Assembly: GCF_000215955.2 (NCBI RefSeq)
Contig: NZ_AFNV02000014.1
Span: 1 to 64,000, forward strand
Length of the DNA: 64,000 nucleotides
Direction: 5' to 3'
DNA from: Salinisphaera shabanensis E1L3A
GTDB taxonomy: Bacteria; Pseudomonadota; Gammaproteobacteria; Nevskiales; Salinisphaeraceae
The position numbers and the translations under genes were made by a program. This document shows positions 38,981 to 49,309 of the stretch, one piece after another (position 1 is the stretch's first letter; the number at the start of each line of letters is the position of its first letter). A model generated the notes under the pieces. The model was not told the DNA's origin and made no database searches. It saw only the letters and a list, made by a program, of their open reading frames with translations.

Positions 38981-41580
38981 CTAGAGCTTGTTCAACAGCT
39001 CCTCGGCGGTCGCGCGCTGGGCATCATTGCCATCGTTCTGGACCTCTTCAAGGAGCTCCCGTGCAGCTGCGTTGTCTTCCATTTCGATATACATGCGTGC
39101 GAGATCAATCCGAATTTCGATCGGATCGGTTTCCACATCGTCGTCGGAAGCGGCCTCGTCGTCGTCGAGATCGAATTCGCTCATATCGATCGTTTCGACC
39201 GATTTCGGCGTGTCAGCCGGCGGCGTTTGACTGGTGCTATCGAGATCGAAGGCCAGACCGGGCTCATTGCCCTGATCATGCTGGCGCTCATCGCCCTCCA
39301 CGACCTCCTGATCCTGCCAGTCGAAACCATCGTCCTCGCGCAACGTCTCGTTACGTGACACAGCTTCCGGAAGATCGAGCCCGGCACGGGGGGCCTCGGC
39401 CTCTTCCGTATCGGGCAATGAGTCGTCGATAGTGAAATAGTGCGCATCCCGGCTCGCGTCATCTTCGTCGACCGCAGCCGGTAGCTCGTCGTCGAGACCA
39501 CTATCGCGGCCGGATACGAAACTCTCGTACAACGCTTCTGCCGACTCCGGATCGGGCTTCGGCGGGACGGCTTCGTCGGCGCTTTCCGAGCTGTCACTAT
39601 CCTGCAGCCCGAGCGCAAAGCGTGGATCCTGCGGCCGCAGTACGCGGCCCATTGACGCCACGCCAGCCCAACGCACGCCGTTGTCGGTCAAGCCCGTTCC
39701 AAAGCGCTCGATATTGGCCATGAAGGCGTTTTCGTCACCGGTGAGATAGTCGAGTTCCAGGCGCTTGTCTTGTAGCGCGTTGTCGTTCGGATGCTCGGCC
39801 AGACCCACCTCGAGTGTGTCACGCGCTTGTTCGAAATCGCCTGCCTTGATCTGGGCTTCGGCGCGTTCGACCCGCTGCGAAGGCCGTGCCGTATTCGGCG
39901 CCGGGGCGTCATAAGCCTGTCGCGACTCGGCCGGCCGCTCGAACTCTTCTTCGGCCGACGGCGGCACCGGCCGATCGCCCTCGGCCTCGAAGTGCAAGGG
40001 CACCGGCTTGTATTGACGGCGTCGACGCCAGGCCAAGAGCAAAGCAACCAGCGACAAACCGCCAGCAAACAGCAACAGGTTGCGCGGGCGCAACAAGCTG
40101 CTGGAGCTGCTTGAGCCGCTTGAGCCGACAACATCGATATCGTCCGCCGGCAACGGCTGGTAATCGTCGTCCGGTCGTGCGACTGAGTCGTCAGTTCCGG
40201 CTGTTTCGTCTACGGGGGCCGCTGTGTCTGCCGCCGTGGTGGCCGCCTCATCCGTGTCGACGGCTTCGGTCACCGCATCGTCGGACGCCGCGGCGGCCGG
40301 CGCAGGCTCGACACCCGCCGTGGCGTCTACGGCATTTTCAGCATCAGAACTCGCATCGGCATCGGCTTGAGCGGCCCCTGTGGCAGCCGTGGGGGCCACG
40401 CCGGTCGCAGCATCGACCGTGCCACCCGCACGGGTCGAATCGCTGCTCTGGTCCGAGGGCACCGTGCCTTGCGAGACCATCGGATCCGTATCGCCATCCA
40501 CACCTGCGTCATCGTTACGAGTCGCCTGTGTCGCCGCACTGCCGTCGGCCCCACTGTCGGCAAAGTCGGGCATCGTCAAACGACCGAAACCGGCGGTACC
40601 GACCGCGCCGCCCAATTCCTGGCCGTCCACGCGCGGCGGTTCCAGCCGCAAGCGGGCATCGGTGGTGGGCGCCGCTAGTTCGCGCCCGGGCCCACTACGA
40701 CCGGCCGCCGTGTCCGGGGCGGCTTGTGCCAGTTGCTCGACTGCCTCTGCCTGCTGTGCGCTCACCACCGCACGAGCCTCGTCAGACCCGATCGATCGAA
40801 TACGCTCGACTGGCGGAATCGCCAGCACCGCACCGCGCAACAGAATATTCATGTTGTCGCTGAATGCCTGCGGGTTATTGCGATAAAGCGCGACCTGCAT
40901 CTGGTCCAGCGTGGTGCCCGGCCGTCGTAGTCCCGCGGCAATGCGCGAAAGCGTTTCACCGGCCTGTACCGGGCCATAACGATCGGTACGCGGCTCATCT
41001 CGACGGCTGGGGGCTGGCGATGTCGTTTGCGCGGGGCTGGCGTTACTGGGAGAACGCTCGCGCGCGGCCGAAGACGGCTGTGCCACCGCCGCCGGCGCGT
41101 TCGCGGCCGCGGCGTAGCCGGCGCCCGTCCGGGCGGATCAAGCAAGACCGTATATTCGCGCAGCGCGCGGCCGCTACCAGTATCGGCTTCGATAAGAAAA
41201 CGCAGGAACGGTTCACGCACCGGCGCGTCGGTGGTCAAACGCAGTAATACCTGGCTGGATTCGTTGCCCGGACTGGCCACGATGCGGATTCGATCCGCCA
41301 GGGCCGTACGCTCGATTCCGAAGCGCCGAAACATATCCACGCTGGCCATATCGACCTGTAGCGCGGTCTTCTCCGCAGGCGTGAGGGCCACCAGATTGAT
41401 CGTGGCATCCAGCGGCTCGTTAAGCGCGGAGTGCACACGAATGGCACCGAAACCAAGCGCGGACGCCACGCCCGCGTTACATAACAAGGCCGCTACGGCT
41501 GCGCCCTGCAGCCTGCGCCTCAAATACGATTTTGAATCGACCACGGCGCCTGCATATCCCCCTGGATTCGACCCGCGCAT
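38981..41580 (-). pseudogene. fimV: FimV-like LysM/TPR inner-membrane protein, split by a 1-nt frameshift
   Basis: The N-terminal part, from ATG 41580 (GGGAAGG just ahead), has a signal peptide and the FimV opening LGFGAIRVHSALNEPLDATI, continuing to LREYTVLLDPPG. At about 41115-41131 the protein-like sequence moves to another frame (YAAAANAPAAVAQPSS). That frame holds the LysM domain (VQAGETLSRIAAGL), a long acidic linker, a membrane helix (LLLFAGGLSLVALLLAW) and the conserved C-terminal TPR end (ELLEEVQNDG). Adding one base rejoins the two as about 866 residues. FimV organises type IV pili and polar components by binding peptidoglycan. Loss of one G in a GC-rich run fits either a sequencing error or a real inactivating mutation. 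Confidence 0.85.
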
Positions 41581-41653
41581 TCGCCTTCCCGAAGAACTCG
41601 AATGCGCCGGCCGACGCGCATGCCGGCTTTCCGCCATGTCGCGTCGTGTATGT

Positions 41654-42679
41654 CTAGATGTATTTTTCTATCAACTTCTCGGCGATCTGCACACTGTTGA
41701 GTGCAGCGCCCTTGCGTACGTTATCGGCCACGACCCAGAAATTTAGACCATTTTCACAGGAAATATCTTCTCGGATACGCGACACGAAAACACCGTCCTG
41801 GTTCGCGGCGTCGGTCACCGCCGTTGCATAGCCCTCGGCATCCGCCGTGTCGACGACCGTCACCCCGGGCGCCGCCTGCAATAGCTCTCTGGCTTTTTCG
41901 GCCGACACCTTGTCGCGCGTTTCGATATGCAACGCCTCGGAATGCCCAAAGAACACCGGCACGTGCACTGCAGTCGGATTGATACGAATTCCCCGGTCGT
42001 CGAAAAGCTTGTGCGTCTCCCAGACCATCTTCATCTCTTCGCCGGTATACCCATTATCCAGCACAGCATCGATCCGAGGGAGCGCGTTGAATGCAATCTG
42101 CTTGGCGTACGCCGTGGGCTGCTTGATCGCCTGGCCGCTGAGCAGACGCGCACTCTGGTCCGCCAGTTCACGCATTGCCGCCCCGCCCGAACCGGATACC
42201 GCTTGATACGTCGCCACGTTGACGCGCTCGACATGGGCGAAATCGTGGATAGGCTTGAGTGCGACTACCATCTGAATGGTCGCGCAGTTCGGATTGGCGA
42301 TAATGCCACGCGTGCGGTAGCCGGCGATCGCCTCGGGATTGACTTCGGGAACCACCAGCGGCACGTCGTCGGCCTGACGAAAATGCGCGCTATCGTCGAT
42401 AACGACACAGCCCGCCTCGACGGCCCGAGGAACGAATTTCTCGGAGACCTTAGCGCCCGCCGAGAACAATGCAATCCGAACCTGTGCGAAATCGAATTCG
42501 GCCAGATTGCCGACGCTAATACTCTTGCCCTTGAAGCGCACGCGCTTGCCGGCAGAGCGCTCGCTGGCGAGAGCAAAAATCCGACCTACCGGAAAGTCAC
42601 GCGCCTCGAGAATCTCGAGCATGGCTTCGCCGACGGCGCCCGTGGCACCCACCACGGCAACATCGTATGCCTCGGCCAT
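41654..42679 (-). CDS. asd: aspartate-semialdehyde dehydrogenase
   Basis: 341 residues. NADP-binding VVGATGAVGEAMLE, active-site Cys in ANPNCATIQMV, and HVPVFFGHSEALHIET near the C-terminal third. It reduces aspartyl phosphate in the lysine/threonine/methionine pathway. Located between leuB and fimV, as in Pseudomonas. Confidence 0.96.
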   Translation of the reverse strand: MAEAYDVAVVGATGAVGEAMLEILEARDFPVGRIFALASERSAGKRVRFKGKSISVGNLAEFDFAQVRIALFSAGAKVSEKFVPRAVEAGCVVIDDSAHFRQADDVPLVVPEVNPEAIAGYRTRGIIANPNCATIQMVVALKPIHDFAHVERVNVATYQAVSGSGGAAMRELADQSARLLSGQAIKQPTAYAKQIAFNALPRIDAVLDNGYTGEEMKMVWETHKLFDDRGIRINPTAVHVPVFFGHSEALHIETRDKVSAEKARELLQAAPGVTVVDTADAEGYATAVTDAANQDGVFVSRIREDISCENGLNFWVVADNVRKGAALNSVQIAEKLIEKYI

Positions 42680-42724
42680 CCAGGGTCCTGTTTCAAGTCC
42701 GTTTAAACGGGCTGGGAATGCGTT

Positions 42725-43801
42725 TCAGCGTAGCATATCGACGATCGCACCACCGATCTCCTGGGTGCTCGCCATCTGTGTTTCGTCGTCCATGATGTCG
42801 CGCGTACGCAGGCCCCTATCCAAGGCATAACCGACCGCATTCTCGACCTTGTCGGCCAGATCACCGCGATCGAGCGTATAGCGCAGCATCATCGCCACCG
42901 ACAGGATGGTGGCGAGCGGGTTGGCTACCCCCTGACCCGCGATATCCGGCGCGCTGCCGTGCACGGGTTCGTACAGACCCTTGCCGTTGGTATCCATCGA
43001 TGCCGACGGCAGCATACCGATGGACCCGGTCAACATGGCCGCCGCATCCGAGAGCACATCGCCGAACAGATTACCGGTGACCAGCGTATCGAACTGCTTG
43101 GGTGCGCGTACCAGCTGCATCGCCGCGTTATCGACATACATGTGCGTGAGCTCGATGTCCTCGTACTCGGCGTGCAGCTCGGTCATCACGTCGCGCCAGA
43201 GCTGCGATACATCGAGCACGTTGGCCTTATCCACGCTGCACAGGCGACCGCCGCGCGCACGCGCGATATCGAAAGCAGCGCGCCCGATACGCCGAATCTC
43301 GTCCTCGTCATAGCGCATGGTATTGAACGCTTCACGCTTGCCGTTGGCATTCATATGGCGCCCGGCGGGCTTACCGAAGTAGATGCCGCCGGTGAGCTCG
43401 CGCACGATCATGATATCCAGGCCCGACACGATATCGCGCTTAAGCGCGGATACATGCGCCAACTGCGGATACAGAATCGCCGGCCGCAGATTCGCGAACA
43501 ACCCGAGTTCGCTTCGCAAACGCAGCAAGCCCGATTCGGGCCGATTGTCGCGTGGCTGATCGTCCCACTTCGGGCCGCCGATCGAGCCGAACAGAATCGC
43601 GTCGGCTGCTCGTGCCGCAGTCAGCGAAGACTCGGGCAACGGCACGCCTTCGGCATCGATTGCAGCACCGCCTACCAGAGCCTCCTCCAACTCGATATCC
43701 AGGCCATGATCGCTGGCAAGCGCCTCGAGTACGCGTACCGCTTCACGACATATTTCAGGGCCCACGCCATCGCCGGGCATCACGAGAATTCTTGCTGTCA
43801 T
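42725..43801 (-). CDS. leuB: 3-isopropylmalate dehydrogenase
   Basis: 358 residues. GDGVGPEI at the N-terminus, the substrate-binding arginines in [13 protein letters not shown] and the metal-binding aspartates in [15 protein letters not shown]-dependent oxidative decarboxylation in leucine synthesis. It lies 57 bases after leuD on the same strand. Confidence 0.96.
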   Translation of the reverse strand: MTARILVMPGDGVGPEICREAVRVLEALASDHGLDIELEEALVGGAAIDAEGVPLPESSLTAARAADAILFGSIGGPKWDDQPRDNRPESGLLRLRSELGLFANLRPAILYPQLAHVSALKRDIVSGLDIMIVRELTGGIYFGKPAGRHMNANGKREAFNTMRYDEDEIRRIGRAAFDIARARGGRLCSVDKANVLDVSQLWRDVMTELHAEYEDIELTHMYVDNAAMQLVRAPKQFDTLVTGNLFGDVLSDAAAMLTGSIGMLPSASMDTNGKGLYEPVHGSAPDIAGQGVANPLATILSVAMMLRYTLDRGDLADKVENAVGYALDRGLRTRDIMDDETQMASTQEIGGAIVDMLR

Positions 43802-43858
43802 GGATTCGCTGGTCCTTTTACCGAATGCTTGGCGAGCCGGGCTGGCGCCGACGTCATC

Positions 43859-44503
43859 TTACAGATCGCGGAAAAGCCACGGCTTTTCCTGAGCGCGCCT
43901 GGCCTCGAACGCACGGATTTCATCGGCATGCTGCAATGTCAGCCCGATATCGTCCAATCCCGAAAGCATATTCTTGCGCCGATAAGCATCCACATCGAAC
44001 GCGTACTCGTGCCCGGCCGCGGTGACGATCTTTTGCTCGTAAAGATCGACGCGTGCAGTCATACCGATATCAGCCTCAGCCTCCGAAAACAAAGCGTCTA
44101 CCTTTTCCTCTTCCAAAGCAATAGGTAACACGCCGTTCTTGAAGCAATTGTTGTAGAAAATATCAGCAAAACTGGGCGCGATGACGCAACGCATGCCGAA
44201 ATCTTCCAGGGCCCATACCGCGTGTTCACGTGAAGAACCGCAGCCAAAGTTCTCTCGTGCAAGCAAAATACTTGCTTGACGATAGGGTTCGCGATTGAGG
44301 ACGAAATCGGGATTTTCGCGGCGGCTGGCCACATCGGTTTCCAGCCCGCCCTGATCGAGATAGCGCCAGTCATCGAACAGATGCGGGCCAAATCCGGTAC
44401 GGCGGATCGATTTCAGAAATTGCTTGGGAATGATCGCGTCAGTATCGACGTTGGAACGGTCCAACGGCGCGACCAGCCCTTCGTGAATAGTGAATGCTTG
44501 CAT
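43859..44503 (-). CDS. leuD: 3-isopropylmalate dehydratase small subunit
   Basis: 214 residues, standard for LeuD. The signature [18 protein letters not shown] is intact, and the N-terminus reads [19 protein letters not shown]. It pairs with LeuC to form isopropylmalate isomerase. A methyltransferase gene separates it from leuC; the gap to that gene is 42 bases. Confidence 0.96.
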   Translation of the reverse strand: MQAFTIHEGLVAPLDRSNVDTDAIIPKQFLKSIRRTGFGPHLFDDWRYLDQGGLETDVASRRENPDFVLNREPYRQASILLARENFGCGSSREHAVWALEDFGMRCVIAPSFADIFYNNCFKNGVLPIALEEEKVDALFSEAEADIGMTARVDLYEQKIVTAAGHEYAFDVDAYRRKNMLSGLDDIGLTLQHADEIRAFEARRAQEKPWLFRDL

Positions 44504-44545
44504 GATGTTATCTTCGCTACTTTGAAAAGGTGGAAGGATCGACGC

Positions 44546-45349
44546 TTATCGTTCGGCGGGTCGATGCGCGACGAAACGCAGCCGCACGTAGGGCGCAATC
44601 CAGCGGCCGTGCTCGTCTTGTAGAGAGTCGACGAGACGATCGCGTACCGCCGCGACATAGTCCTGTCGAGCGGCGCCCGGCTCGAATGCGGCCACGAACG
44701 GCCGTGCGAGCGTGGTCAGCCACTGACTCACGTCGCCGGGCAGTTCCGTCGGCCGCTCGAAGCTGGCCAACTGATCAACAACGAAACCTGCGTTTTCCAA
44801 GCGCTGTCGATATTCGGCATCGGTCGGAAAATACCAGGGATCGAGCGTATCCGGGTCGACGCCTCGCGCCTTTGCTTGCGCTCTGAGGGCGTCCTGAATC
44901 GGCGCCACATTGCCGGCGCCGCCGAATTCAGCCACGAAACGACCGCCCGGCACAAGCCGCTGATAAACGCCATCGATCACCACTTGCGGATCGCGTTTCA
45001 TCCAGTGCAGAGCCGCATTGGAAAACACGGCATCGAACCGGCCCGAAATTTCAGCGCAGTCAGCCAGCGCATGGCCATCGGCCACAATGGCGTGAATCCC
45101 GCGCTCGCGTGCCGCCGTGGCCAGATCGGGGCTGGCATCGACGCCCAGCACATCGGCACCACGTTCTACGAGCGTATGGCTCAATACGCCGTCGCCACAA
45201 CCCAGATCGAGGATTCGCTCGCCCGGCCTGGGATCGAGCAAATCGACGAGCGGCGCCGCCAGATCGGCCACAAAGCGCGCATCGCGCGCGTAGTCGGCCG
45301 CATTCCAGCCACCCGGCGTATCGCCGCTTGGCATAACAGAGCCGCTCAC
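44546..45349 (-). CDS. class I SAM-dependent methyltransferase (trans-aconitate methyltransferase-like)
   Basis: 267 residues. SAM-binding [14 protein letters not shown] and the acidic GVDAS, then [12 protein letters not shown], all close to Tam-type methyltransferases. Tam methylates trans-aconitate, a by-product of aconitase-type chemistry; LeuC is an aconitase homologue, so a repair or detoxification role linked to isopropylmalate isomerase is an attractive inference. The start overlaps the leuC stop as ATGA. In Pseudomonas a methyltransferase sits between leuD and leuB instead. Confidence 0.85.
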   Translation of the reverse strand: MSGSVMPSGDTPGGWNAADYARDARFVADLAAPLVDLLDPRPGERILDLGCGDGVLSHTLVERGADVLGVDASPDLATAARERGIHAIVADGHALADCAEISGRFDAVFSNAALHWMKRDPQVVIDGVYQRLVPGGRFVAEFGGAGNVAPIQDALRAQAKARGVDPDTLDPWYFPTDAEYRQRLENAGFVVDQLASFERPTELPGDVSQWLTTLARPFVAAFEPGAARQDYVAAVRDRLVDSLQDEHGRWIAPYVRLRFVAHRPAER

Positions 45350-46755
45350 TGGGCGATGCCCAACTCGCGGATATCAACGAAGTGTCCATAGACCGCCGCC
45401 GCAGCAGCCATCGCCGGGCTGACCAGATGGGTACGTCCACCCTTGCCCTGGCGCCCTTCGAAGTTACGGTTCGAGGTCGACGCGCAGCGCTCTCCCGGCA
45501 ACAGGTTGTCGTCGTTCATACCCAGGCACATGGAACAGCCGGCATCCCGCCACTCGAAGCCGGCGGCCTTGAAGATCTGATCCAAGCCCTCTTTTTCGGC
45601 CTGCTGCTTCACCAAACCGGAACCCGGCACCACCATCGCCAGTTCGATGTTCGGGGCGACCTTGCGGCCCTTGAGGTATTCCGCCGCCACGCGCAGGTCT
45701 TCGATACGCGCGTTGGTACAGGAACCGAGAAATATCTTGTCGAGCATGATCTCGGTCATCGGTACGCCCGGCGTGAGATCCATGTATTCGAGCGCGGCAC
45801 GCCAGCCCTCCGCCTGATTCTCGTTGGCCGCATGTTCCGGGGCCGGCACACGGTCGGTCACCGGGCCCACCATTTCCGGCGACGTGCCCCAGGTGACCTG
45901 GGGTGCGATATCGGCGGCGTCGAGGACCACGACCTCGTCGTATTCGGCCCCCTCATCGGAAACCAGCGTGCGCCAGTACTTCTCGGCGCGGTCCCATTGC
46001 TCGCCTTCCGGGGCATAGGTCCGGCCGCGCATGTATTCGATCGTAGTGTCGTCCACGGCGACCATGCCGGCGCGCGCGCCCGCTTCGATGGACATATTGC
46101 AGATCGTCATCCGCCCTTCCATCGACAAGGCACGCACGGCTTCGCCGCCGTATTCGATCACGTAGCCGGTGCCACCGGCGGTGCCGATCTTGCCGATGAT
46201 GGCCAGCATAATGTCCTTGGCGGAAATGCCCGGCGCCACCTGGCCATCGACGCGCACCAGCATGGTCTTCGAGCGCGATTGCGGCAGCGTCTGCGTGGCC
46301 AGTACATGTTCGACTTCCGAGGTGCCGATACCAAAGGCCAAGGCACCGAACGCGCCGTGGGTCGCGGTGTGCGAATCACCGCACACGATCGTCATACCCG
46401 GCTGGGTCGCACCCTGCTCCGGTCCGATGATATGCACGATGCCTTGACGCGGATCGCCGAGGCCGAACAGCCGAATGCCATGCTCGTTGCAGTTCTTAAG
46501 CAAAGCATCGACCTGGGCGCGTGAAATGCTGTCGGCGATGCCGCCGTCGCGATTGATGGTGGGCACGTTGTGATCGGGCACGGCGAGATTGGCATTTACA
46601 CGCCAGACCGGCCGGCCGGCCAACTCTAAACCTTCGAAAGCCTGCGGCGACGTGACTTCATGGACCATGTGGCGGTCGATATAAAGCAGGCCGTTGCCGT
46701 CTTCTTCGCGAACCAGGTGTTCGTTGTAGAGTTTTTCGTAAAGCGTCTGTGCCAT
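45346..46755 (-). CDS. leuC: 3-isopropylmalate dehydratase large subunit
   Basis: 469 residues from ATG 46755 (GGAG seven bases ahead). The [4Fe-4S] cluster ligands are seen in FLGSCTNAR and in [11 protein letters not shown]. With LeuD it isomerises 2-isopropylmalate. The frame is open 14 codons further upstream without a ribosome-binding site. It starts the leu block and diverges from a LysR regulator. Confidence 0.96.
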   Translation of the reverse strand: MAQTLYEKLYNEHLVREEDGNGLLYIDRHMVHEVTSPQAFEGLELAGRPVWRVNANLAVPDHNVPTINRDGGIADSISRAQVDALLKNCNEHGIRLFGLGDPRQGIVHIIGPEQGATQPGMTIVCGDSHTATHGAFGALAFGIGTSEVEHVLATQTLPQSRSKTMLVRVDGQVAPGISAKDIMLAIIGKIGTAGGTGYVIEYGGEAVRALSMEGRMTICNMSIEAGARAGMVAVDDTTIEYMRGRTYAPEGEQWDRAEKYWRTLVSDEGAEYDEVVVLDAADIAPQVTWGTSPEMVGPVTDRVPAPEHAANENQAEGWRAALEYMDLTPGVPMTEIMLDKIFLGSCTNARIEDLRVAAEYLKGRKVAPNIELAMVVPGSGLVKQQAEKEGLDQIFKAAGFEWRDAGCSMCLGMNDDNLLPGERCASTSNRNFEGRQGKGGRTHLVSPAMAAAAAVYGHFVDIRELGIAQ

Positions 46756-46819
46756 GACTCGCTCCGGATCTGGGAATGGCGCAGAGGTTAAGCGCACCGC
46801 GCGAATTACTCAAATGAAT

Positions 46820-46847
46820 CTTTTGGATATAATCGATTACCTTTTGG
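46820..46847. promoter_or_regulatory. repeats in the leuC / LysR intergenic region
   Basis: The plus strand has CTTTTGG at 46820-46826 and again at 46841-46847, exactly 21 bases apart, that is two helical turns. Between them is the perfect palindrome TAATCGATTA (46830-46839). The site lies in an A/T-rich gap of about 107 bases between the divergent starts and is a good candidate operator for the adjacent LysR protein. Binding is inferred. Confidence 0.55.
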
Positions 46848-46862
46848 CAATAGTCATGCAGC

Positions 46863-47750
46863 ATGCAAACCGAAGCGATCCGGGCCTTCGTTACCGTCTG
46901 TGACCGGGGTTCTTTTCAAGCCGCAGCGGAAACGCTGCACCTGAGTCAGCCGACGATCAGCAAACGCCTTGCCGCGCTGGAAACACGGCTCGGCCACGAT
47001 CTGTTCGACCGCGTCGGACGCGGCGTGGCGCTCACCGAGGCCGGGCATGCCTACCTGCCCCATGCCCGCGAGCTGCTTGCGGTGGTGCAGGACGGCCGAC
47101 GCGCGCTGGATAATCTGGACGCCGACACCGGCGGACCGTTGCGCCTTGCGTTATCGCACCACGTCGGCCTCCACCGCATGCCCGAGGTACTGCGCGCCTA
47201 TATCGCGCGCTACCCCAAAGTCGCGCCGGAAATCGTGTTCGTGGATTCGGAAGCGGCCTGTCGCAGTGTACTTAACGGCGAGCGCGAACTGGCCGTGATC
47301 ACACTGCCGAGCCCGGCGCCCCCAGGCCTCGTCGAAGACTGCATCTGGGCCGATCCCATGAGCATTTTCGTGGGCCGCGATCACGCACTGGCCACTGCCG
47401 GGACGATCGACGTGGCCGATCTGGCGGCTTACCCGGCGGTTCTGCCGCCGGTGGAAAGCTATACCTACGCCATCATTGCGGATGCGCTGGGCCAGAGCGG
47501 GCTGGAGATCGAGCCGCGTATGACCAGCCACTATCTGGAGACACTGCGCATGCTCGCGGGCGTGGGCATTGGCTGGACCGTGCTGCCCACGTCAATGCAA
47601 CATCCCGAACTGACGCGGGTCGAGTTACCGGACGTTGTGATCGAACGCCGGCTGGGCGCGATACGTCACCCGCGCCGCAGCCTGTCAAACGCGGCGCGCG
47701 CCCTGCTGACCATGCTGGACGCGCTTCGCGAGCCCAAAGCGCCCGCCTAG
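46863..47750 (+). CDS. LysR family transcriptional regulator
   Basis: 295 residues. N-terminal winged helix (AFVTVCDRGSFQAAAETL, SQPTISKRLAALE) followed by a periplasmic-binding-like effector domain. Divergent from leuC, the same arrangement as in Pseudomonas, so control of leuC is likely; the effector could be isopropylmalate, as for other Leu-linked LysR proteins, but that is inference. The stop overlaps the stop of the convergent TPR gene by four bases. Confidence 0.9.
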   Translation: MQTEAIRAFVTVCDRGSFQAAAETLHLSQPTISKRLAALETRLGHDLFDRVGRGVALTEAGHAYLPHARELLAVVQDGRRALDNLDADTGGPLRLALSHHVGLHRMPEVLRAYIARYPKVAPEIVFVDSEAACRSVLNGERELAVITLPSPAPPGLVEDCIWADPMSIFVGRDHALATAGTIDVADLAAYPAVLPPVESYTYAIIADALGQSGLEIEPRMTSHYLETLRMLAGVGIGWTVLPTSMQHPELTRVELPDVVIERRLGAIRHPRRSLSNAARALLTMLDALREPKAPA

Positions 47751-49228
47751 CTTTCGCGAACGATACGCCAGCCGCCGTCCTCGCGTACCAGCGTCACGCG
47801 CTTGCGTTCACGATCTTCGTACGTACTGGACTTGTAGTGCTGGTTGAAGCTTGCCTGTGCGCGATCGTCGCCCAGCAGACTCACCTGGATATCGCTGATC
47901 TCGACCCGGATCCAGGCCGGGCCCTTGACGGCCTGATCACGCGACTTGGCCCAGGCGGTCAGGCTGGTACCGCCCTTCGGCTGATAGTTATCGCTGTATG
48001 CATTCAGGTAGCGACGCACATTCTGTGAAGACCAGGCCTCGGCCCAGTCCTCAAGCGCCTGCTCGACGGCCTGACGCGCCTGTGCCTGGCTTTCTGCCTG
48101 CATCTGCGCGGGTGCGGAACCGGCGGACGCATTCGCATTCTCGGTGCCGGCCGTCTGCGCCGGCGGTGCTTCGGATGCCGTGTCGGCCGGGTTCGGCGCC
48201 GGCGCGTCGTCAGCCGGCGGCGCTTCGCTCACCGTCTGGCTGTCCACGCTTTCGGTCTGGGTCGGCGACGTGGCGGCAACCGTGAAGTCCACCGCGTCTG
48301 CATCACCCTCGCGCAGGATCTGCCAGCCGTCGCCGGTTTCCTGCATCAGCAATGTCTTGGACTCGCGATCCTGATAGGTATTCGACTTGTAGCGCTGGGT
48401 AAACTTGACCAGCGCCTGTTCGCCGCGCCGATCGATCTGCGTATCGCTCAAGGTGACGTCGATACGTGCGGGACCGCTCACACGAGCGCGCCGCTGCGCG
48501 GCCCACGCCGAACGGCTCATGCCGTCGTCCGGCACGAAGTCCGGGCTGTACATCGATAGATAGCCGTCGACGTCTTGTGCCGACCAGACTTTGGCCCAGC
48601 TCTGGAGCGTGGATTGCGGCGTGCTCGTGTCGACTTCGACCGGTGTCTTCGCGCGTGCGGTGACGTTGGGAACGGCCGGCGGCGTCGGCTTGCCGGATTT
48701 TGCCGAACCTGCACTCATGCCGCCGCCGATGAATTCGGCCAGCTGCTGGCTTTTCGCGCGGGCGATCGCGTTGTCGCTTTCCAGTTCGCCCGCGCGTGCA
48801 TAGGCGCCCTGGGCCATCGCCACGTAGATATCGCCCAGATTCTCCTGGGCCGGACCATGCTGCGGATTGATCTCGACGGCTTTCTCCAGCGCCGCCTGGG
48901 CGCCTTCGAGATCGTTGTTGCGGGCACGCAGCACGCCGAGATTGTTCCAGGCCTCGGCCATTTCGGGATTGTCTGCAACCAAGGCGTTGAACGCATCCAG
49001 CGCCGCAGCGGTATCACCGCTACGCGCCAGGGCCAGCCCTTTCAGAAAACGCGCCTCGGCGTTGTTCGGCGTCTTGGCGAGCACTGCGTTAAGTTGTTGT
49101 ACCGCGCTCGAATAATCGTTGCGAGACAAGGCATCGCGTGCCGAATCCATATCCGCATGAGCCACGCCGCCCGACAGTGCGGCAACGATAAGGGCCGTAG
49201 CGGCCGTGGTCTTGATTCTGATGGTCAT
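47747..49228 (-). CDS. exported TPR protein with two NTF2-like (Cds6-type) domains
   Basis: 493 residues. A signal peptide (ATALIVAALSGGVAHA) is followed by three or four TPRs (about 25-165), a linker, then a domain of about 105 residues starting TLQSWAKVWSAQDVDGYLSMY. After a Pro/Ala/Glu-rich spacer a second copy starts QALEDWAEAWSSQNVRRYLNAY. Both share the pattern aromatic/Trp, YKSxTYxDRExK and GWxIxRE. NTF2-like domains of this type occur at the C-termini of L,D-transpeptidase-related proteins. Function unknown; a periplasmic scaffold is inferred. Confidence 0.8.
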   Translation of the reverse strand: MTIRIKTTAATALIVAALSGGVAHADMDSARDALSRNDYSSAVQQLNAVLAKTPNNAEARFLKGLALARSGDTAAALDAFNALVADNPEMAEAWNNLGVLRARNNDLEGAQAALEKAVEINPQHGPAQENLGDIYVAMAQGAYARAGELESDNAIARAKSQQLAEFIGGGMSAGSAKSGKPTPPAVPNVTARAKTPVEVDTSTPQSTLQSWAKVWSAQDVDGYLSMYSPDFVPDDGMSRSAWAAQRRARVSGPARIDVTLSDTQIDRRGEQALVKFTQRYKSNTYQDRESKTLLMQETGDGWQILREGDADAVDFTVAATSPTQTESVDSQTVSEAPPADDAPAPNPADTASEAPPAQTAGTENANASAGSAPAQMQAESQAQARQAVEQALEDWAEAWSSQNVRRYLNAYSDNYQPKGGTSLTAWAKSRDQAVKGPAWIRVEISDIQVSLLGDDRAQASFNQHYKSSTYEDRERKRVTLVREDGGWRIVRES

Positions 49229-49309
49229 CGGAACGAAATCCCCCGAGCGAGTTCTGTTGCGTTCGTATTATGCCGTTTAGTCATTGCGTTGCCAGACAAA
49301 CATAGCCTT

